Shown in pieces: positions 23,085 through 34,868 of a stretch of DNA of 64,000 nt. The stretch spans positions 806,001 to 870,000 of the forward strand of contig JAJEKV010000011.1 of assembly GCA_021234155.1 (NCBI GenBank). The letters are read 5' to 3'. A program made the position numbers and the translations under genes. The DNA is from Isoetes taiwanensis. Lineage: Eukaryota > Streptophyta > Lycopodiopsida > Isoetales > Isoetaceae. Position 1 is the first letter of the stretch, and every line of letters starts with the position of its first letter. The notes beneath the pieces are model-generated. The model worked only from the letters and a program-made list of their open reading frames with translations, made no database searches and was not told the origin of the DNA.

Positions 23085-23395
23085 CGATTTGCACCTTTGT
23101 GGTGTCCCCGATGTACCTTTGTGGGGTCCCGGATGTACCTTTGTGGCCGGATCCGGTTCGAGTGGTGTGAGGCATGTACCGATGTACTATGGTGTGCATG
23201 AAGGCTTTAATGAAAGATTGGCATGGATCCATGGTATACCATGCAAAATGACGTTGAATGAGGCATGGGTTGAGTATCCCCAAAGATGCCATGGGGATCG
23301 GATGGGATCGATGGGATGAGGGTGGCTGATTCCTAAGTCGGGAAAACCACTGCAGATTTGTCCGGATAAACCACATCCCAGATGATATCTACGGA
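23085..23395 (-). repeat. Right inverted-repeat arm of the array-bearing element
   Basis: This is the reverse-complement partner of 14620-14900. Near its inner edge GATGTACCTTTGTGG is repeated two to three times (about 23091-23146). Confidence 0.8.
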
Positions 23396-23420
23396 CTTTT
23401 CGTGTAAGAAGACCCACTTA

Positions 23421-23446
23421 AGTCGTATTTAATTAAAGTGGGACAA
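23421..23446. repeat. Inverted-repeat word GTATTTAATTAAAGTGGGAC, left copy
   Basis: The text CGTATTTAATTAAAGTGGGA recurs as its reverse complement at about 38612-38636. It lies directly beside the right arm of the 26-bp-array element. It may be the terminus of a separate large element (see findings). Confidence 0.5.
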
Positions 23447-23574
23447 ATCTTGAATTTTGGGACTCGGACTGAAAATGGGACTCACACACCATAAAAGAAA
23501 TTTCTGAATTGATTGCTTGAATAGAATTACACATGACACACATAGAATTGGGTTACTTGTTTTCCTCATAAATT

Positions 23575-26000
23575 TTACAAACCACTAGTTGAGAAAGTTT
23601 TCAAACTTCTCAATATTATGTACCCCTCATACAATGATATAGCATGGAGGTTGCTCATGGCTTTGTCCATCTCCCCTTCTTGGGATCTTGTGTGTGTTGT
23701 CCTTTGCAATGTGAGAACTTGGATATGACCATACCACACACTCCACCAATTCCCTCCTTTGAGGGTCAGCATGATTTGCCCTCCACTTCTTCTCCCAAAG
23801 AAATGCTGTATTGCTCCTTCAAGTTGCCCTTCTTGTGTCTCCCAATGGGCTCCCAATATTGAATTTAAAATCCGTGATTTTAACTCCTCTCCATCGCATA
23901 GTGGTGGTTACAGAGAGTGCCACCCCTAACCATATTGGACAGCCCTCATCATCGTGCCTTATTAGCACAAAGTATCCTTCCTTGATGTCCTCAAAGGATC
24001 CCACTCAGAAGATCAAACCACTTCGGCTTTGAGGCCTTACTTTTCCACAAACCACTTGGAACCCTTGTTGGGACCCAAGTGAGCATTCTTAGACGTGCTT
24101 GCACCTTGAGAACCCTCTCATCTTGACTCGGGCAAGAACCTCGCCTCTTAGCTCCCTCCCACATGGTCGCTTGGGCTTCCAAGCATGTCACAACTTTCTC
24201 CCAAAGACGTGATTAGGGAGTCCATTTGATTTTTTTTCTTAAGAGTGGAGGTGTGCTTTCCATTTCAACATCATCCCAAGCATGCTATGTAATCCTTGAT
24301 GCCCTTCACCGGCTTGGCTAGAGTCTTTGACTGCCTTGAAGGGAGGTAGTGGTTTTGGCTGCCCTTTAGAATGAGAACTTCACCAAAGAAGACCCTTTTG
24401 CTACAACTCGATACCTTGTATGTGCATCCACAACTTGTCACCCGGGTTCCACTTATATTGCATGATTGGTATTCCATCCCTAACCCAAAACTTGAACTGA
24501 AGTGGCTTTGTGTGTCCCGGTTAACCGTCCTTACCATCTAGCAAGTATCCTTTCTACAAATGATTTCCAATCTGCAACCTCATCCATCAAGAAAGCCATT
24601 GGGTTGGGGTCAATGCAGCCTCAAACACATCCATTAGTTCGTGGAGAGTGGTCACATTTTCTCTCTTGAGCTTGGTGGAGAAAGTTCCAAAGAATCCATC
24701 TATATCATCATGCGTGATGCCCAACCATCATGAATCCCACTTTCACAACTTTGAATACTCCCACCTGCCAAGTATGACATTGCCCTAAACATCCATCTAT
24801 TCTTGTTTTCTTTCCAACAGCTTGTCCAACCCGACCACATAGCTTCTCGTGTGCTGATTTCTCAAGTAAGGGGAAATCATCCCAAGTCCTCCTTGATTCA
24901 CTAGACACCTTGGATGAGCTTTTTTCTGCCTTTGGTAACAAAGCGGTTGATCATCCATCAAAGCCTCAAAAAATGGGTGCTGAAGGGGAATACCTCCTCC
25001 TTCTATCGATCCTTTTCTAGTGTTCTCGTGCACTTGAAAATAGAGCTCACATGGAAGTTTGGATCATCTCTCCATAGATCAAGCACAAAAATGACCATAT
25101 GTTCCAGTTCCATGACCATGTGTTAATATACCCGCCGGACTTACTTTTCATTTGAAAAGCATTTTGACAACGCTTTGGGTAAAGGATCTAGCTTTGGCAA
25201 AGAAAGTCTTGTGTTGGTCCATCTTATCATGAATTATACACAAAAATTTGTCCTACTGCATCTCTAAAATGTTCTCCACGCCAATACAACCTGCCTACAT
25301 GATATTTGGTCCCTTTGATGATCCGCAGAAATTGCTCCCTAATTGCCATTCTTTCTTTCTCTATTGCGCTTGATGCAAGTGTATCCTTGAGTTGAATGCA
25401 AGTGTTGCACTTTGAGAATGGCATGTGTTGTAGGACACTCACATCCGAGAAGTGAGTGCTCCATAACTTGGCTGAAATGTGATTGAGAAAGAGGCCTACC
25501 TCCAAGAGTTTCTAGGATGGAGTTGACCTCCTTAAGGCACTCCTTTTGATATAGTGTTGTGGCAACACTCTTTGCACCACTCGCACACCGCTTCGCTCTC
25601 ACCTCTCACTTGTGGGGCATAGATTGAGACATGTATCTCACAAAGCTCTCAAGACTGCAATGGCCTTGAGAGTATTTGCTCTAGGTTTCAAAGTGAGTGC
25701 ATTACCATGTTGGAACAAATCGGTGCCCTTTTCTAACCCTGCTCCCAAAGATTCAGAAATGAAGATTTGCTCACCCCAAGAATCCATCTCAATGCTCTCA
25801 TACATACCTTCATGCCCCTCAATTGATATAGTAGCAGATCCCTGTTTTCATCATAGCTGGAATTCCTACACAAGGAGTAAATGAAATTAATCCTATCTTT
25901 TTGAAGTCTGCCCAATGTATTAGGACCTTTATCTTGACGAGGGTCATCCACATTGTATCAAGACCTGCAATCTAGGTTGCAACACTCTTGTCCCCTAATT
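23575..26000 (-). pseudogene. Transposase-like protein resembling DUF7869 family, decayed
   Basis: Reading downwards on the minus strand, 25870-25740 gives LLYQLRGMKVCMRAL then VSKSSFLNLWEQG, the K.C..A....G.S..T/S.Y/F block that opens many uncharacterised DUF7869-containing proteins. Around 25430-25330 is FSKCNTCIQLKDTL, the H/F.KC..C...K cysteine segment. Near 25050-24960 comes FPFSTHFLKLWMINRF, and near 24740-24600 the strongest landmark, MMVGH..HDDIDGFFGTFSTK, then LKRENVTTLHELMDVFEA. I recall VGHTHEDID-type motifs as the DUF7869 hallmark, and these elements are thought to be transposons. A C-terminal frame ends at 24271. Stops and frame changes are numerous. Confidence 0.6.
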
Positions 26001-26559
26001 GCCTCCGTGTTTTCCTGGTTGGTGCCATACTTTCCATCCTTTCTAAATATTTGTCACTTCTAGGCCTCTTGGGCACCCTTTGGCTGCCTTTTATGAAAGA
26101 CATAGCGTCTCTTCCTTGTGATCAAAGGATGCTCATCGACCACCAAATCTTCCACATGGCCTTGGGTGGGCCTTGGGGTGTGTAGTTCAGTAGGGCATTC
26201 TAGAGTATCACCATTCTTGTGTGTAATATATCTAATTGGCCATCTCTAACTGAAAGCTTGGGACTCCAGCAGCCCTCGAAAGCACACAATGCAATCACTA
26301 GAGCTTCCCAGGACATGATTGTATCAACTTCGATAAGAAGCTTCACAATGCCAACTCCAAGATGTTCATCTCCCACCTCTCATCATTCACACTATCAAAT
26401 GGATCAACTGCAGCTTATTATGCCCTCCTCAAAACACTGCCAGTTTGCAAGGGTGCAATAAAGGCAACCCATCTTCCTCCATTGGAGCCTAGGGCAATGG
26501 CCTCTCACTGGACTTCCTTGGCTCCATTTTAGTCATCTCACATGCTCCCCGAATGAAAA

Positions 26560-26665
26560 AGCTCACATTAAAACCATATAGCCCCAAACACCACAAATAT
26601 GACCATATGAACCATATAAAACCATACAAACATATTAAATATAACCATATTAAATCACTATAATT
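26560..26665. repeat. Degenerate ACCATAT repeats, copy 1
   Basis: ACCATAT or ACCATATTAAA words occur about eight times in 100 bases. The same kind of tract occurs at 29790-29945, roughly 3.2 kb away. Confidence 0.65.
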
Positions 26666-26954
26666 GCCCCGTTCTTTGGGCATAAGTTCAACTCAGAAAA
26701 TGTTTTGGCCTTAATAAAAAAATGTGCGTAATAGTCTACTTTTGTAACTTCTTATTATAACAAAAACTTTTTAAAGCTTTAACAACATTTTAAATGAAAC
26801 CAGCTCCTTCATGTTAGATAATATTGCATTTCATATCTTTTGAGGTTTGAGGTTTGAGGTTTTGTTGTTAGTTTCTCCACGTTGTAAGAGGCCAACGTTT
26901 TTATTACGTAATGCCACACTCATCTCCCACTTATTGACTTAGCACAATGTTATG

Positions 26955-27168
26955 TTTTACACTTGTGTTAGCATTAATGGCTGTTTTGAGACATATTGAG
27001 GGTTGAAATATATTGACATTACGACTTAACATTTGCACCTATGCTAGCATTAATTGTGTTAGCATAATGTATTGGGTTGAGACATATTGAGGGTTGAAAC
27101 ATATTGACATTATGACTTAACATTTGCACTTATGCTAGCATTAATTGTATTAGCATAATGACCGGAGA
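26955..27168. repeat. 91-bp tandem repeat (about 2.3 copies)
   Basis: TTGAGACATATTGAGGGTTG starts at 26986 and again at 27077. Each copy ends with GCTAGCATTAATTG and TTAGCATAATG. A partial copy precedes at about 26957. Confidence 0.9.
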
Positions 27169-27169
27169 C

Positions 27170-28250
27170 AATAGAAATCTCTATAAATCTTATATCGAAT
27201 GCAATGGTCTCATCAAAAATGTCAAATGTGAAATGAATGTCAATTTTGCCCTTGTACAATTATGATTCCAACTATGTTTCATGAGGTGTGTGTTGTTGTC
27301 CTATTCAACAATCTTGGGAGGTGTGCCTGAATTCTTCTTGTTGTCCTATTCAACAACCTTCCTTAATTTATTTTATAAAATTTTTTAGAAAAACCAAGCC
27401 TAGTTGTGTTTATGTAAGGGGCAACCCCTTATATATTAACACAAATCTCACACAATAGTCACCATAGTCCACCAATTTTTGCAAGCATCATTCATGGTTC
27501 ACAATCTAGCATATAAACTTAAGCATTATAAATCCCAACTTTCTTGAGGTGGTCTCTTCATGTAAAGCTAAACATAGTCATCACTTCCTGCGGTCAGACA
27601 GATCACATGGGCAAAATTTGTTATCTTGATTGCATAAAGTACATCAACATTTATTGGAAACAAAAAATGCAAAACAACATGAGCCTTAGTGGTGGAAAGC
27701 CCTTCAACTCCCCAACATTTTCATACCCCTTTAAGTAGCCATAGCATCTAAGAGGGTTAACAATTGGGCTAGATCTTAAATTTATCGGGTTTTTTCTTAT
27801 ACCATAGCCACGGAACACCCTAGTGATGTTCTTTCGCGATACTTTATATTGCACGTCTGTCCTCAAGTGACGTTTGCCTTTATTCCCTCTTCTTTTTAGT
27901 TTTCTTTTTTTTTTTCGTTATCAAAATCCTTCCATGTCTAACATATTCTCTTGCTAAATTGTGCCATCCGCTTTGGCTTTAAGCATATTTAGTTTGAAAT
28001 AGAGCATTTGTTTTCCTTGATCCGGTTTTACCCAATGAACATAAGAATGGTCAGCCAGATTTAATCTATTTGCACAATAACCGCCTAATAACCAACAGTT
28101 GTTTTCGTTATGTCTCCATCAATTCACTGTTTGAATGATTGCTTGAAGGAGGTAAACCCCACATCCTTTTTCTTTTGTTCTAATATATCGGAGCTGAATA
28201 TATTGGAGCTTACAACAGCTGAATCATCAATCACACCGGCTTTTTAGCAT
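27170..28250. other. Region without a recognisable gene
   Basis: No domain is recognised. Short frames at 27544-27738 and 27651-27866 have no family features. TTCTTGTTGTCCTATTCAACAA-type words are duplicated near 27290-27355. Confidence 0.4.
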
Positions 28251-28251
28251 A

Positions 28252-29480
28252 TCAAAGCCATTTCATCAAGCGGGGAAACGAGGCGGGGATATAACCACGC
28301 TTAAATTTGATAGAGTTGGGGAAAAAGCATGAACTCATGCATGAAGTAATAGCATGATATGTGTCTTCCTCGGGGAACACAAAGAGAACACAGAGCTCAG
28401 CCAAAGGGGCTCCTCCATGTTCTAGTAACCAGCAATTGAATTTGAAAGTCTTTTTCATCTAACAAAGATTTGATGTACAGGTGCTCCAAATTAACAACAC
28501 AACATAACGAAATTTAAGTACTAAAAACTATACCTTCAAGCAGAGGGTTCTTTGATGCCTATTCGCAAAAGCTTTGCAGTCTTTTGATCATTGAGAGACT
28601 TCAAGAAAGGGACTTATTATTCCACAATGATGTTGGCACCGATAAAAGCTTCTTATATTAGTCAGCACCGCTGAATATATAGATGGATGACTTCTATCCA
28701 TTCATTGGTTGTCAGGTCTATTTTCAAATAATTAAAGACTCCTTTAAGAAACTTAAAAGGGAAGTCTCTCAAGATCCCAAAGGTGAAGATTGGATAGGAG
28801 AGCATTCAATTATACAGCAAGGCCAATGTCAATTCACATGACAATGTAATCAAGACAGAGTAAATGACATGCCAAGTATTTCCGTGTGTGTATTTGGCTT
28901 GAGAAAATAATTATCACAGTTGATGCAATGTAAATCCTGATATAACTGCATGGCTAACAAATCGAAGTATCCATCCTAACCTGTATTTAGAAGTCATCAA
29001 GGAACAGAAAGTAGAAAATAACTTTAAGAATGTGTTATAACCTTCTGTAGATGCATCTTAGAATCCCCATAATGCACTCCAGTAAGCCCACCATAAGCGT
29101 TAAAAGCACAGCAAGCTGTATGTAATATTTGTTTGTATCCTAGAAAGCAGAAGGTTGAAAGGAAGCTGAGCAGCCAAGCAGATCGCTTTGGTATTTCCTG
29201 GTACCTGCAAATGCAAACAACGATCACCCTCCAAACACATGAGAGTCAGTTTTGTGCCAAGGTAATCCATGCAAGAACAAAGAGAGGGAATAGACACCTA
29301 AGCGGTAATTCCATACAACCTTGGTGTTGCGATGCGCCGTAGATAGACCAAGAGCTACCGGAAGCGGATTCGCCTCAAGGCACATTGCTTCATGATGCAC
29401 AAAATGAAATGAAAAACCCTTACAACATAACAAAAACACCATAGCCCATCGCTAAGATAGGATCATCTCGGAACGGATAA
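28252..29480 (-). pseudogene. Gene-like fragment with exon-like blocks, unknown
   Basis: On the minus strand a frame starting near 29442 reads MVFLLCCKGFSFHFVHHEAM then CLEANPLPVALGLSTAH, preceded by CAAAACCCTAGAACCC-like text common at plant 5' ends. After a TTTGCATTTGCAG acceptor near 29203 a block reads IPKRSAWLLSFLSTFCFLG then TACCAFNAYGGLTGVHYGD. A third block at 28458-28252 reads MKKTFKFNCWLLEHGGAPL. The splice-like layout and protein-like content suggest a fragment of a host gene, possibly captured. I do not recognise the product and exon joins are uncertain. Confidence 0.3.
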
Positions 29481-31050
29481 CGATCCGTATTGGGTTCTAG
29501 GGTTTTGCATGAGATGGGTGCAATGGCGGGGTCGTCTTTGAATAAAAGCTCCCGGTTAACCAAGCATCTCCGTCAGTAAAGAAAAACTCTAATTGTTGAA
29601 GAAGATTTGTGCAACATGGCTGCCATGCTCACGAAGATCGGGCGCTAGTAAGTTTTACCCTAGATAGATAAGTTGGAAAAAGGGTAAGCTGAAAAAAAAA
29701 AAGGGGCAAAAATGATGCCACGTGGCCCAAACGAATCTAGGTCAGTCCGATTTAGGGCTCGATGCATTACGACTTACTTCGGTATAACATTATAATATAA
29801 GATACAACCATATTAACTAAAATCATATAACCATATTAAAACCATACAACCATACTCATTCTAAACCATATGTAAACATTGTAACCATATATAACCATTG
29901 AAACTATTCAACCATTGAAACCATATTAAATACATAAGATAACATATATAAACATATAACCTAACCTTTCATATCTTGTCATACGTGGCACCTCTTGAGG
30001 AGGCTGAAAGTGTGGCCATGTCGCGAATCCGCGACCGCCATCGCCATGGAGGGCATGGCCCCACCGCGTGTGGAAGTTTATTATTTTTGCACTTTTTACG
30101 AGGGTTTGAGGGTGCCGTGAATTAATCGACCCTCTTCCTCCCCCGACCATTCTTCCTCCCCCAGTTTTCCTCGGATCACTCTTCGAGCCTCTGATTTTCC
30201 TTAACCGCCGATCAAGCGATCGATCGAACCGAGAACCATTCCAAGGCCATCTTATGACAAAGAAATTTTGGTCGACTTGATCGGGGCGCTGGCCGCCGGG
30301 TTCTCGCCAGATTGAGGTTCGGGAGCGTTACGCCGAGAAGAAAGTGTGAGGCCCTTTTAGTGCTGCTTTTAGTTTTCCAGAAGTCCTTTCTTTGCGATTT
30401 TTACTTATATTAAATTTGTTAGAGGCTCTTATTAATCCCCGATAAATTTCTGCCCGACAAATCCTTATTCACGCTTATTAACGATTAATACCACATGGAA
30501 GCTTAACACGAAGCCTCCTCCTCATCCACTTAATCTTTTCGTGTATGTTTTTGTAATATCATACCCTTTTTAATTTCATTTCAGACCGTTCTCTCGATTT
30601 CTCATTAATCTCATTTGTCTCCATGTTCTCTTTTTTCTCATTAATCTCACTAATCTCTCCGTTATCCGTTTTTTTCCTTTTGTATTGTTTTTGCGTTTTT
30701 GTTATCTTTTTCTTGCTTGTGGTTGAATTGAATACATTTAAAAAGGCACAAGTGAGAATAGTGGTTAAGTAGTAGCAAGCAACCGAGATAGAAATCATCG
30801 TGAGACCGGTGTTAGAAGTAAGATATTGCGCAGAGCACCGTAAGAGATTCACAAAAGATATAGCTAAACTGTCTAAGAATGTTTCATAACGAACATAACT
30901 AGGGAATGTCTTTTCTCCCAGCAAGAACTAAGAATAGGAATTGCTTCACGATCCCAGATTTCTAACTCACAAGATATCCTCCACTTATAGAGACATGCAG
31001 AATGGAGTGGCGAAGTTGAGAAAACTTCGCCACAACAAATTCAGAAGTAT
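29480..31050. other. Mostly non-coding stretch
   Basis: No gene is recognised. It holds an A-run at about 29692-29702 and degenerate ACCATAT repeats at 29790-29945. A GC-rich block near 30130-30350 resembles the 5' end of a plant gene (MTKKFWST frame, quickly broken). CTCATTAATCTCA words are repeated near 30600-30660. Confidence 0.4.
29790..29945. repeat. Degenerate ACCATAT repeats, copy 2
   Basis: This is a second tract of ACCATATTAAA, AACCATTGAAA and ACCATACAACC words, similar to 26560-26665. Confidence 0.65.
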
Positions 31051-31288
31051 AAAGTTTTCTCGACTCATGAAGTCGAGAACTTCGACCGGGCGAGGCAAGG
31101 AAGTAGAAGAGGGAGGTACACTCGGATCAAGCACGGGTTGAGGGATTCTACCAAAGATTCGGGATTGCACACGTACTACCCAATGTCTTCACATTCTTTT
31201 GCTCAAGGGTAGCCTTCGACTCGCGAGTCGAGAATGTCATCAATGGCCACGGCAGTCAGCAGTGCCTCCACCCACCGAGTCACTCTCC

Positions 31289-32400
31289 TTCAACCATGCT
31301 CATCTAATACGGCTAAGAGGAACGCCCGACCGGTGGAGCCCCTCGGGCGACCAACCACAGAGGGTGTCGGGCCGCCGACTGCGTGAGTCGAAAACGCAGC
31401 TCTGTGCACTTAGAGCTGGCTCGCGCACAGTCTTAACCACTCTCCTTCTATCTTCCTCGACATTGCAAAGGGAAGTGGTTTTGACCGTCTCATAAGGCCA
31501 ACTCATAGCAACCAATTCTCCTGCGGTGGGTGGCCCAGATGGCCTCTACCCAATCAAAGGCCGTCTCCTTGAACCATCTTCGCCGAATATTGGCGAAGGG
31601 GATGGGCTCTGATTGGATGGAGGCCTCTACAACTAACCACAGTGGAAACCAAGAGAGTTTTTTATGCATTCTCGGCTCGTGAGTCGAATGCCTTACCCAA
31701 CCTAACTCCATGTGTACCATCCGGAGTTCTCGATGGCTAAGGCATTCTCGACGGCGAAGTCGAGAATGTAGACATCGGAAAACAGTCGCATTCTCGACTT
31801 CGCTAGTGAATCCTCTAAGCTACCAATTCTCCCGTATGGTTGCAAAGGGCCTACTCTCTTCGAACCATCTTAAGCGAATATCTAGGGGAGGGGCCTGACT
31901 AGGTGGAGGCCTGCGCGAACTAACCACGTGGAAACCACGGAGCTTCTTTATGCATTCGCCGCTGGTCGGAATGCCTTAACCAACCGGCCTCCATGTGTAC
32001 TAGCGAGGGTTCGGATGGCAAGGCATTCTCGACTTGGCAATCAGTCGAGAATCTCATCAATCGATTCTCGACTCGCCAAATTCGAGAATCCCTTACCAGC
32101 CAATTCTCACGTGTAGGCAGTGGGCCTCGACCGGTCGAGTCCTCTCCTTCGAACCATCTTAATTGGAATATTGCGGAGGGGAGGGGCTCGGTGGAGGCCC
32201 CTACAACTAACCGGGGAAACCACAGAAGAGGAAGCCAAGGCTTGCATTCTCTACAAACTCGCACTTTGTTCTCCCGTTTTAGTCCCAAGTGCCTCTAGCC
32301 TGCTCGAGCCACTCTCCTTGAACCATCTTCCTCAATATTGGCAGGAGTGGTTCTGACCGGTGGAGGCCCTCCGCTTAACTACAGAGGATGCAATTGAACC
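31289..32400. repeat. Tandem repeats of about 290 bp
   Basis: The landmark CTCTCCTTGAACCATCTT recurs at about 31289, 31572, 31861, 32151 and 32320, giving a spacing near 285-290 bp for the first four. Each unit also contains a GGTGGAGGCC..ACTAACCAC block, a CTCCATGTGTAC block and one or two TCTCGACTC palindromes. The last unit is shortened. Confidence 0.85.
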
Positions 32401-32460
32401 GCATCTCACGGGCCTTAGACCTAGCCTCATCTATATACAACATTCCAAAAAAACACTCCA

Positions 32461-32615
32461 TGAAAAATACACCTAAAAATGAATCGTTCTTTAACCCCGA
32501 TCCATTGTTTCCTTTGCCGGCATCTCTCAACCCCAGAGTAAATCATCTCGAATTTGAAAAATTTCGACAAGGAAACGATGAATCCATCGAGCTTATCGCC
32601 AGTTCCATTATTTAA
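32461..32615 (+). CDS. Short open frame after a TATA-like box, unknown
   Basis: TCTATATACAAC at about 32430 is followed by an ATG at 32460 that opens MKNTPKNESFFNPDPLFP then LPASLNPRVNHLEFEKF and closes at 32615. It could be the first exon of the gene whose parts continue downstream. There is no recognised domain and confidence is low. Confidence 0.2.
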
Positions 32616-32833
32616 ACACAAACGCATGTTCTACAAGTTTAAAATAACATAGACATCCTTGAAAACTCACCTCTTCACGCAGAATTCCTTGGGCCATCAG
32701 ACACGGATCCCGCAGCCCTCACCTAGAGTCTTTGCTTCTTTTGGCGGGTCTCATCAAGAGTGTATTCGCATCTAATACTTGTATCACCAATTCTACAGAT
32801 CCCCGCTCCATGGCGCAGAAGTTGTAGAGTTCC

Positions 32834-33106
32834 GTGTTTGGCGAAATCTCTCTCCCGCTTCCTACCTTAGTCTGCGTGCTCATCGATCAAATCAACGCGC
32901 TTGTAATAGAACGGTCGGGGAAAAACAACATATGCAAGGCGTTAGTTCTTTACCGCGTCGCTGGCGCCATTCTCGAGTTTAAACTTACGGTCGATGCTCG
33001 CCTCCGAACTCAGGTCGCCAATGCCGCGTTGAAGATAAACTACGCCTCCGGCTCACTAAGTCCCTTTGATGTGATTAAATTTCAAATAGTGTTTGGGCAA
33101 GGCTAA
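32834..33106 (+). CDS. 90-codon open frame, unknown
   Basis: The frame reads FGEISLPLPTLVCVLIDQIN, ALVIERSGKNNICKALVLYR, VAGAILEFKLTVDARLRTQ and INYASGSLSPFDVIKFQIV. Its hydrophobic and charged pattern is protein-like and it is uninterrupted. It lies inside the palindrome-rich 31-38 kb region. The family is not recognised. Confidence 0.3.
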   Translation: MFGEISLPLPTLVCVLIDQINALVIERSGKNNICKALVLYRVAGAILEFKLTVDARLRTQVANAALKINYASGSLSPFDVIKFQIVFGQG

Positions 33107-33283
33107 AGGCGACCGCGGTTTGTACCCTTAGCCCGCTTTTTCATAAATGATCAGATGTCCTTAAATTCAAACTAAAGAACACGCCCGATCTTTTTTACAT
33201 GCAGTCCTAAAACTCACAACGCCAGGAGGAAACTTAATTTACTGTGAGGGGTCCCATCAGGAAGAGGATGAGGGGCATACAGA

Positions 33284-34535
33284 CATGGCGACTTGGCCCA
33301 AGAAGCGAGGTAGGAGGGGATGCTAGTTCTAGCGGCAACAAGAAGAAGAAGACAAACACCCCAGGTGAGCTCGAGGTTTTCTTTTGTCGAATACCTTAAC
33401 CGGATCCATCCTTTCTTCTTGCAAAGATTCACCTCGGACTCACTTAGTGATCATTGGTCAACTCGTTTTGTCATCGAGGGGACCGAGATGAGCTTCTTCT
33501 GACACCAGCAAGATTCTTGGTGGTATGTCGAGGTATCAACAAGTGGGAAGGAGAAAGATCTGTTTTTCCACCAAAGGGACAAGAAGAGCTCCGAGACAAG
33601 TACAAGAAAATCGGGGTGTTGTGCTCTCCGTCTCAAATGCATTGAGAAGCATTTAACACTACATGTCGAGGACCGCCGTAAGAGTAAGTTCTATCACACC
33701 AAAAAATTAGCGGGGCTTCAAATTATTCTCACTCTTCCATGAGCAAGGCAAAGGGCACCAAAAAAGGCAGGGCGTTTTAAATTGTCAGAACCTTGGGTGG
33801 AAGGATCTCGAAGGGATGAAGGAGGCCTAACCCTAACATCCGTGGAGCTTTGGAATGGAGATTTCCGTGAGGGGAAAAACTGCTCAATACTGGGAGCTTC
33901 ACTTTATCGTCTTTGAAGACTCTACAACACTCGCAGTTGGGGAATGAAGTTGTGGTTCATAAAAAAAGTCCGCCAAAGACCAAAGATGGAGAAGATGACA
34001 CCACACGGAGGAATCAGATGATCTAAGGAGACTAAGATATGGTCGACTCCCCAATAATGGATCCGCATGGTCGATAGGATTTCACGATGAGAGGGGCACG
34101 TAAAATGGAGCGGCCGCTCAAGATTATCCGCTGGGAATATCACACAAGCCGCCGACTTCTTGGGACATTAGACTGAAGGTTTGCACGGAGATGCCGCCTT
34201 GTTCAACCATTGTGGAATTTAATCCAAAGATACATGCCGGAGATTCAACTGATGGTGCGACATCCTCGCGCATCCAATGCCCGGATGTCATACCTTTAGC
34301 GATCGACCGATGAGTTGTTCACCGGAAGTCCGAGGAAGACCAAGGGAAAAGACGTCCGTTCTGGTTGTAGACTGGCCAAAGATTCCGGTGAGGGCGGCGC
34401 AAGTATTGCGACGAGAGGAGGTGCCGCAGCGATCAAGGATAGATATGCCAAAGCGAGAGTGAGACGCCAAGAACCGAATCGCCAAAGATTAGCCAACGCG
34501 AACACAATAGCCGAAAAGTGCCTTTACGAAGGTAA
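33284..34535 (+). pseudogene. Spliced gene-like region, unknown basic protein
   Basis: An ATG at 33284 begins MATWPKKRGRRGC and a KKKKT stretch, followed by an AG/GTGAGC donor near 33364. A TTGCAAAG acceptor near 33426 leads to FTSDSLSDHWSTRFVIEG. Further blocks are YVEVSTSGKEKDLFFHQRD near 33530-33590 and, at 34315-34535, SPRKTKGKDVRSGCRLAKD then AAIKDRYAKARVRRQEPNR, ending at GAAG/GTAAATAA. The composition is strongly basic. I do not recognise a domain. The exon-like signals suggest a gene captured in a transposon or an element gene, now broken. Confidence 0.3.
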
Positions 34536-34868
34536 ATAACTCTCGATTCTTTCCATTCGACTCTGAGTCGAGAAAGCCCTACCATCCTAACATTTCCGAT
34601 TATCATCGGGTTTTCGACTCGAGTCGAAAGCCGTGGTAACACGTAAAATCAAAGGATGCAGAGCTTTTCGAAATGAAGTCGAGAAACCCGTGAGAAGTAA
34701 AAGAAAATTAGACATTCAGGGACTTTTCGACCGCGAGTCGAGAAAACCCGGCTACTATTCTTGCTTATTCGGTGTTTGTAGATACTTTCATGCTCGACAT
34801 TGGTACATTGACTAAATGCAGCCCTTATCCCCGACCAGATCATACACAGCTAGGCAAAGTGGAAAGCA

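Larger units (their letters stand above)
14600..23410. mobile_element. Large inverted-repeat-bounded element carrying a 26-bp tandem array
   Basis: Two arms of about 280 bp (14620-14900 and 23085-23395) are reverse complements of each other. Both contain GGGATGTGGTTTATCC, the GATCCCATCC/CATGGCATCTTTGGGGAT block, CCCATGCCTCATTCA, GGATCCATGCCAATCTTTCA and TACATCGGTACATGCCTC. Between them lie the 26-bp array and two short coding-like frames. Removing the later 4957-bp CACTA-like insertion leaves an element of about 3.8 kb. No transposase is recognised inside, so it would be non-autonomous. The outer ends and a target duplication could not be fixed. Confidence 0.55.
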
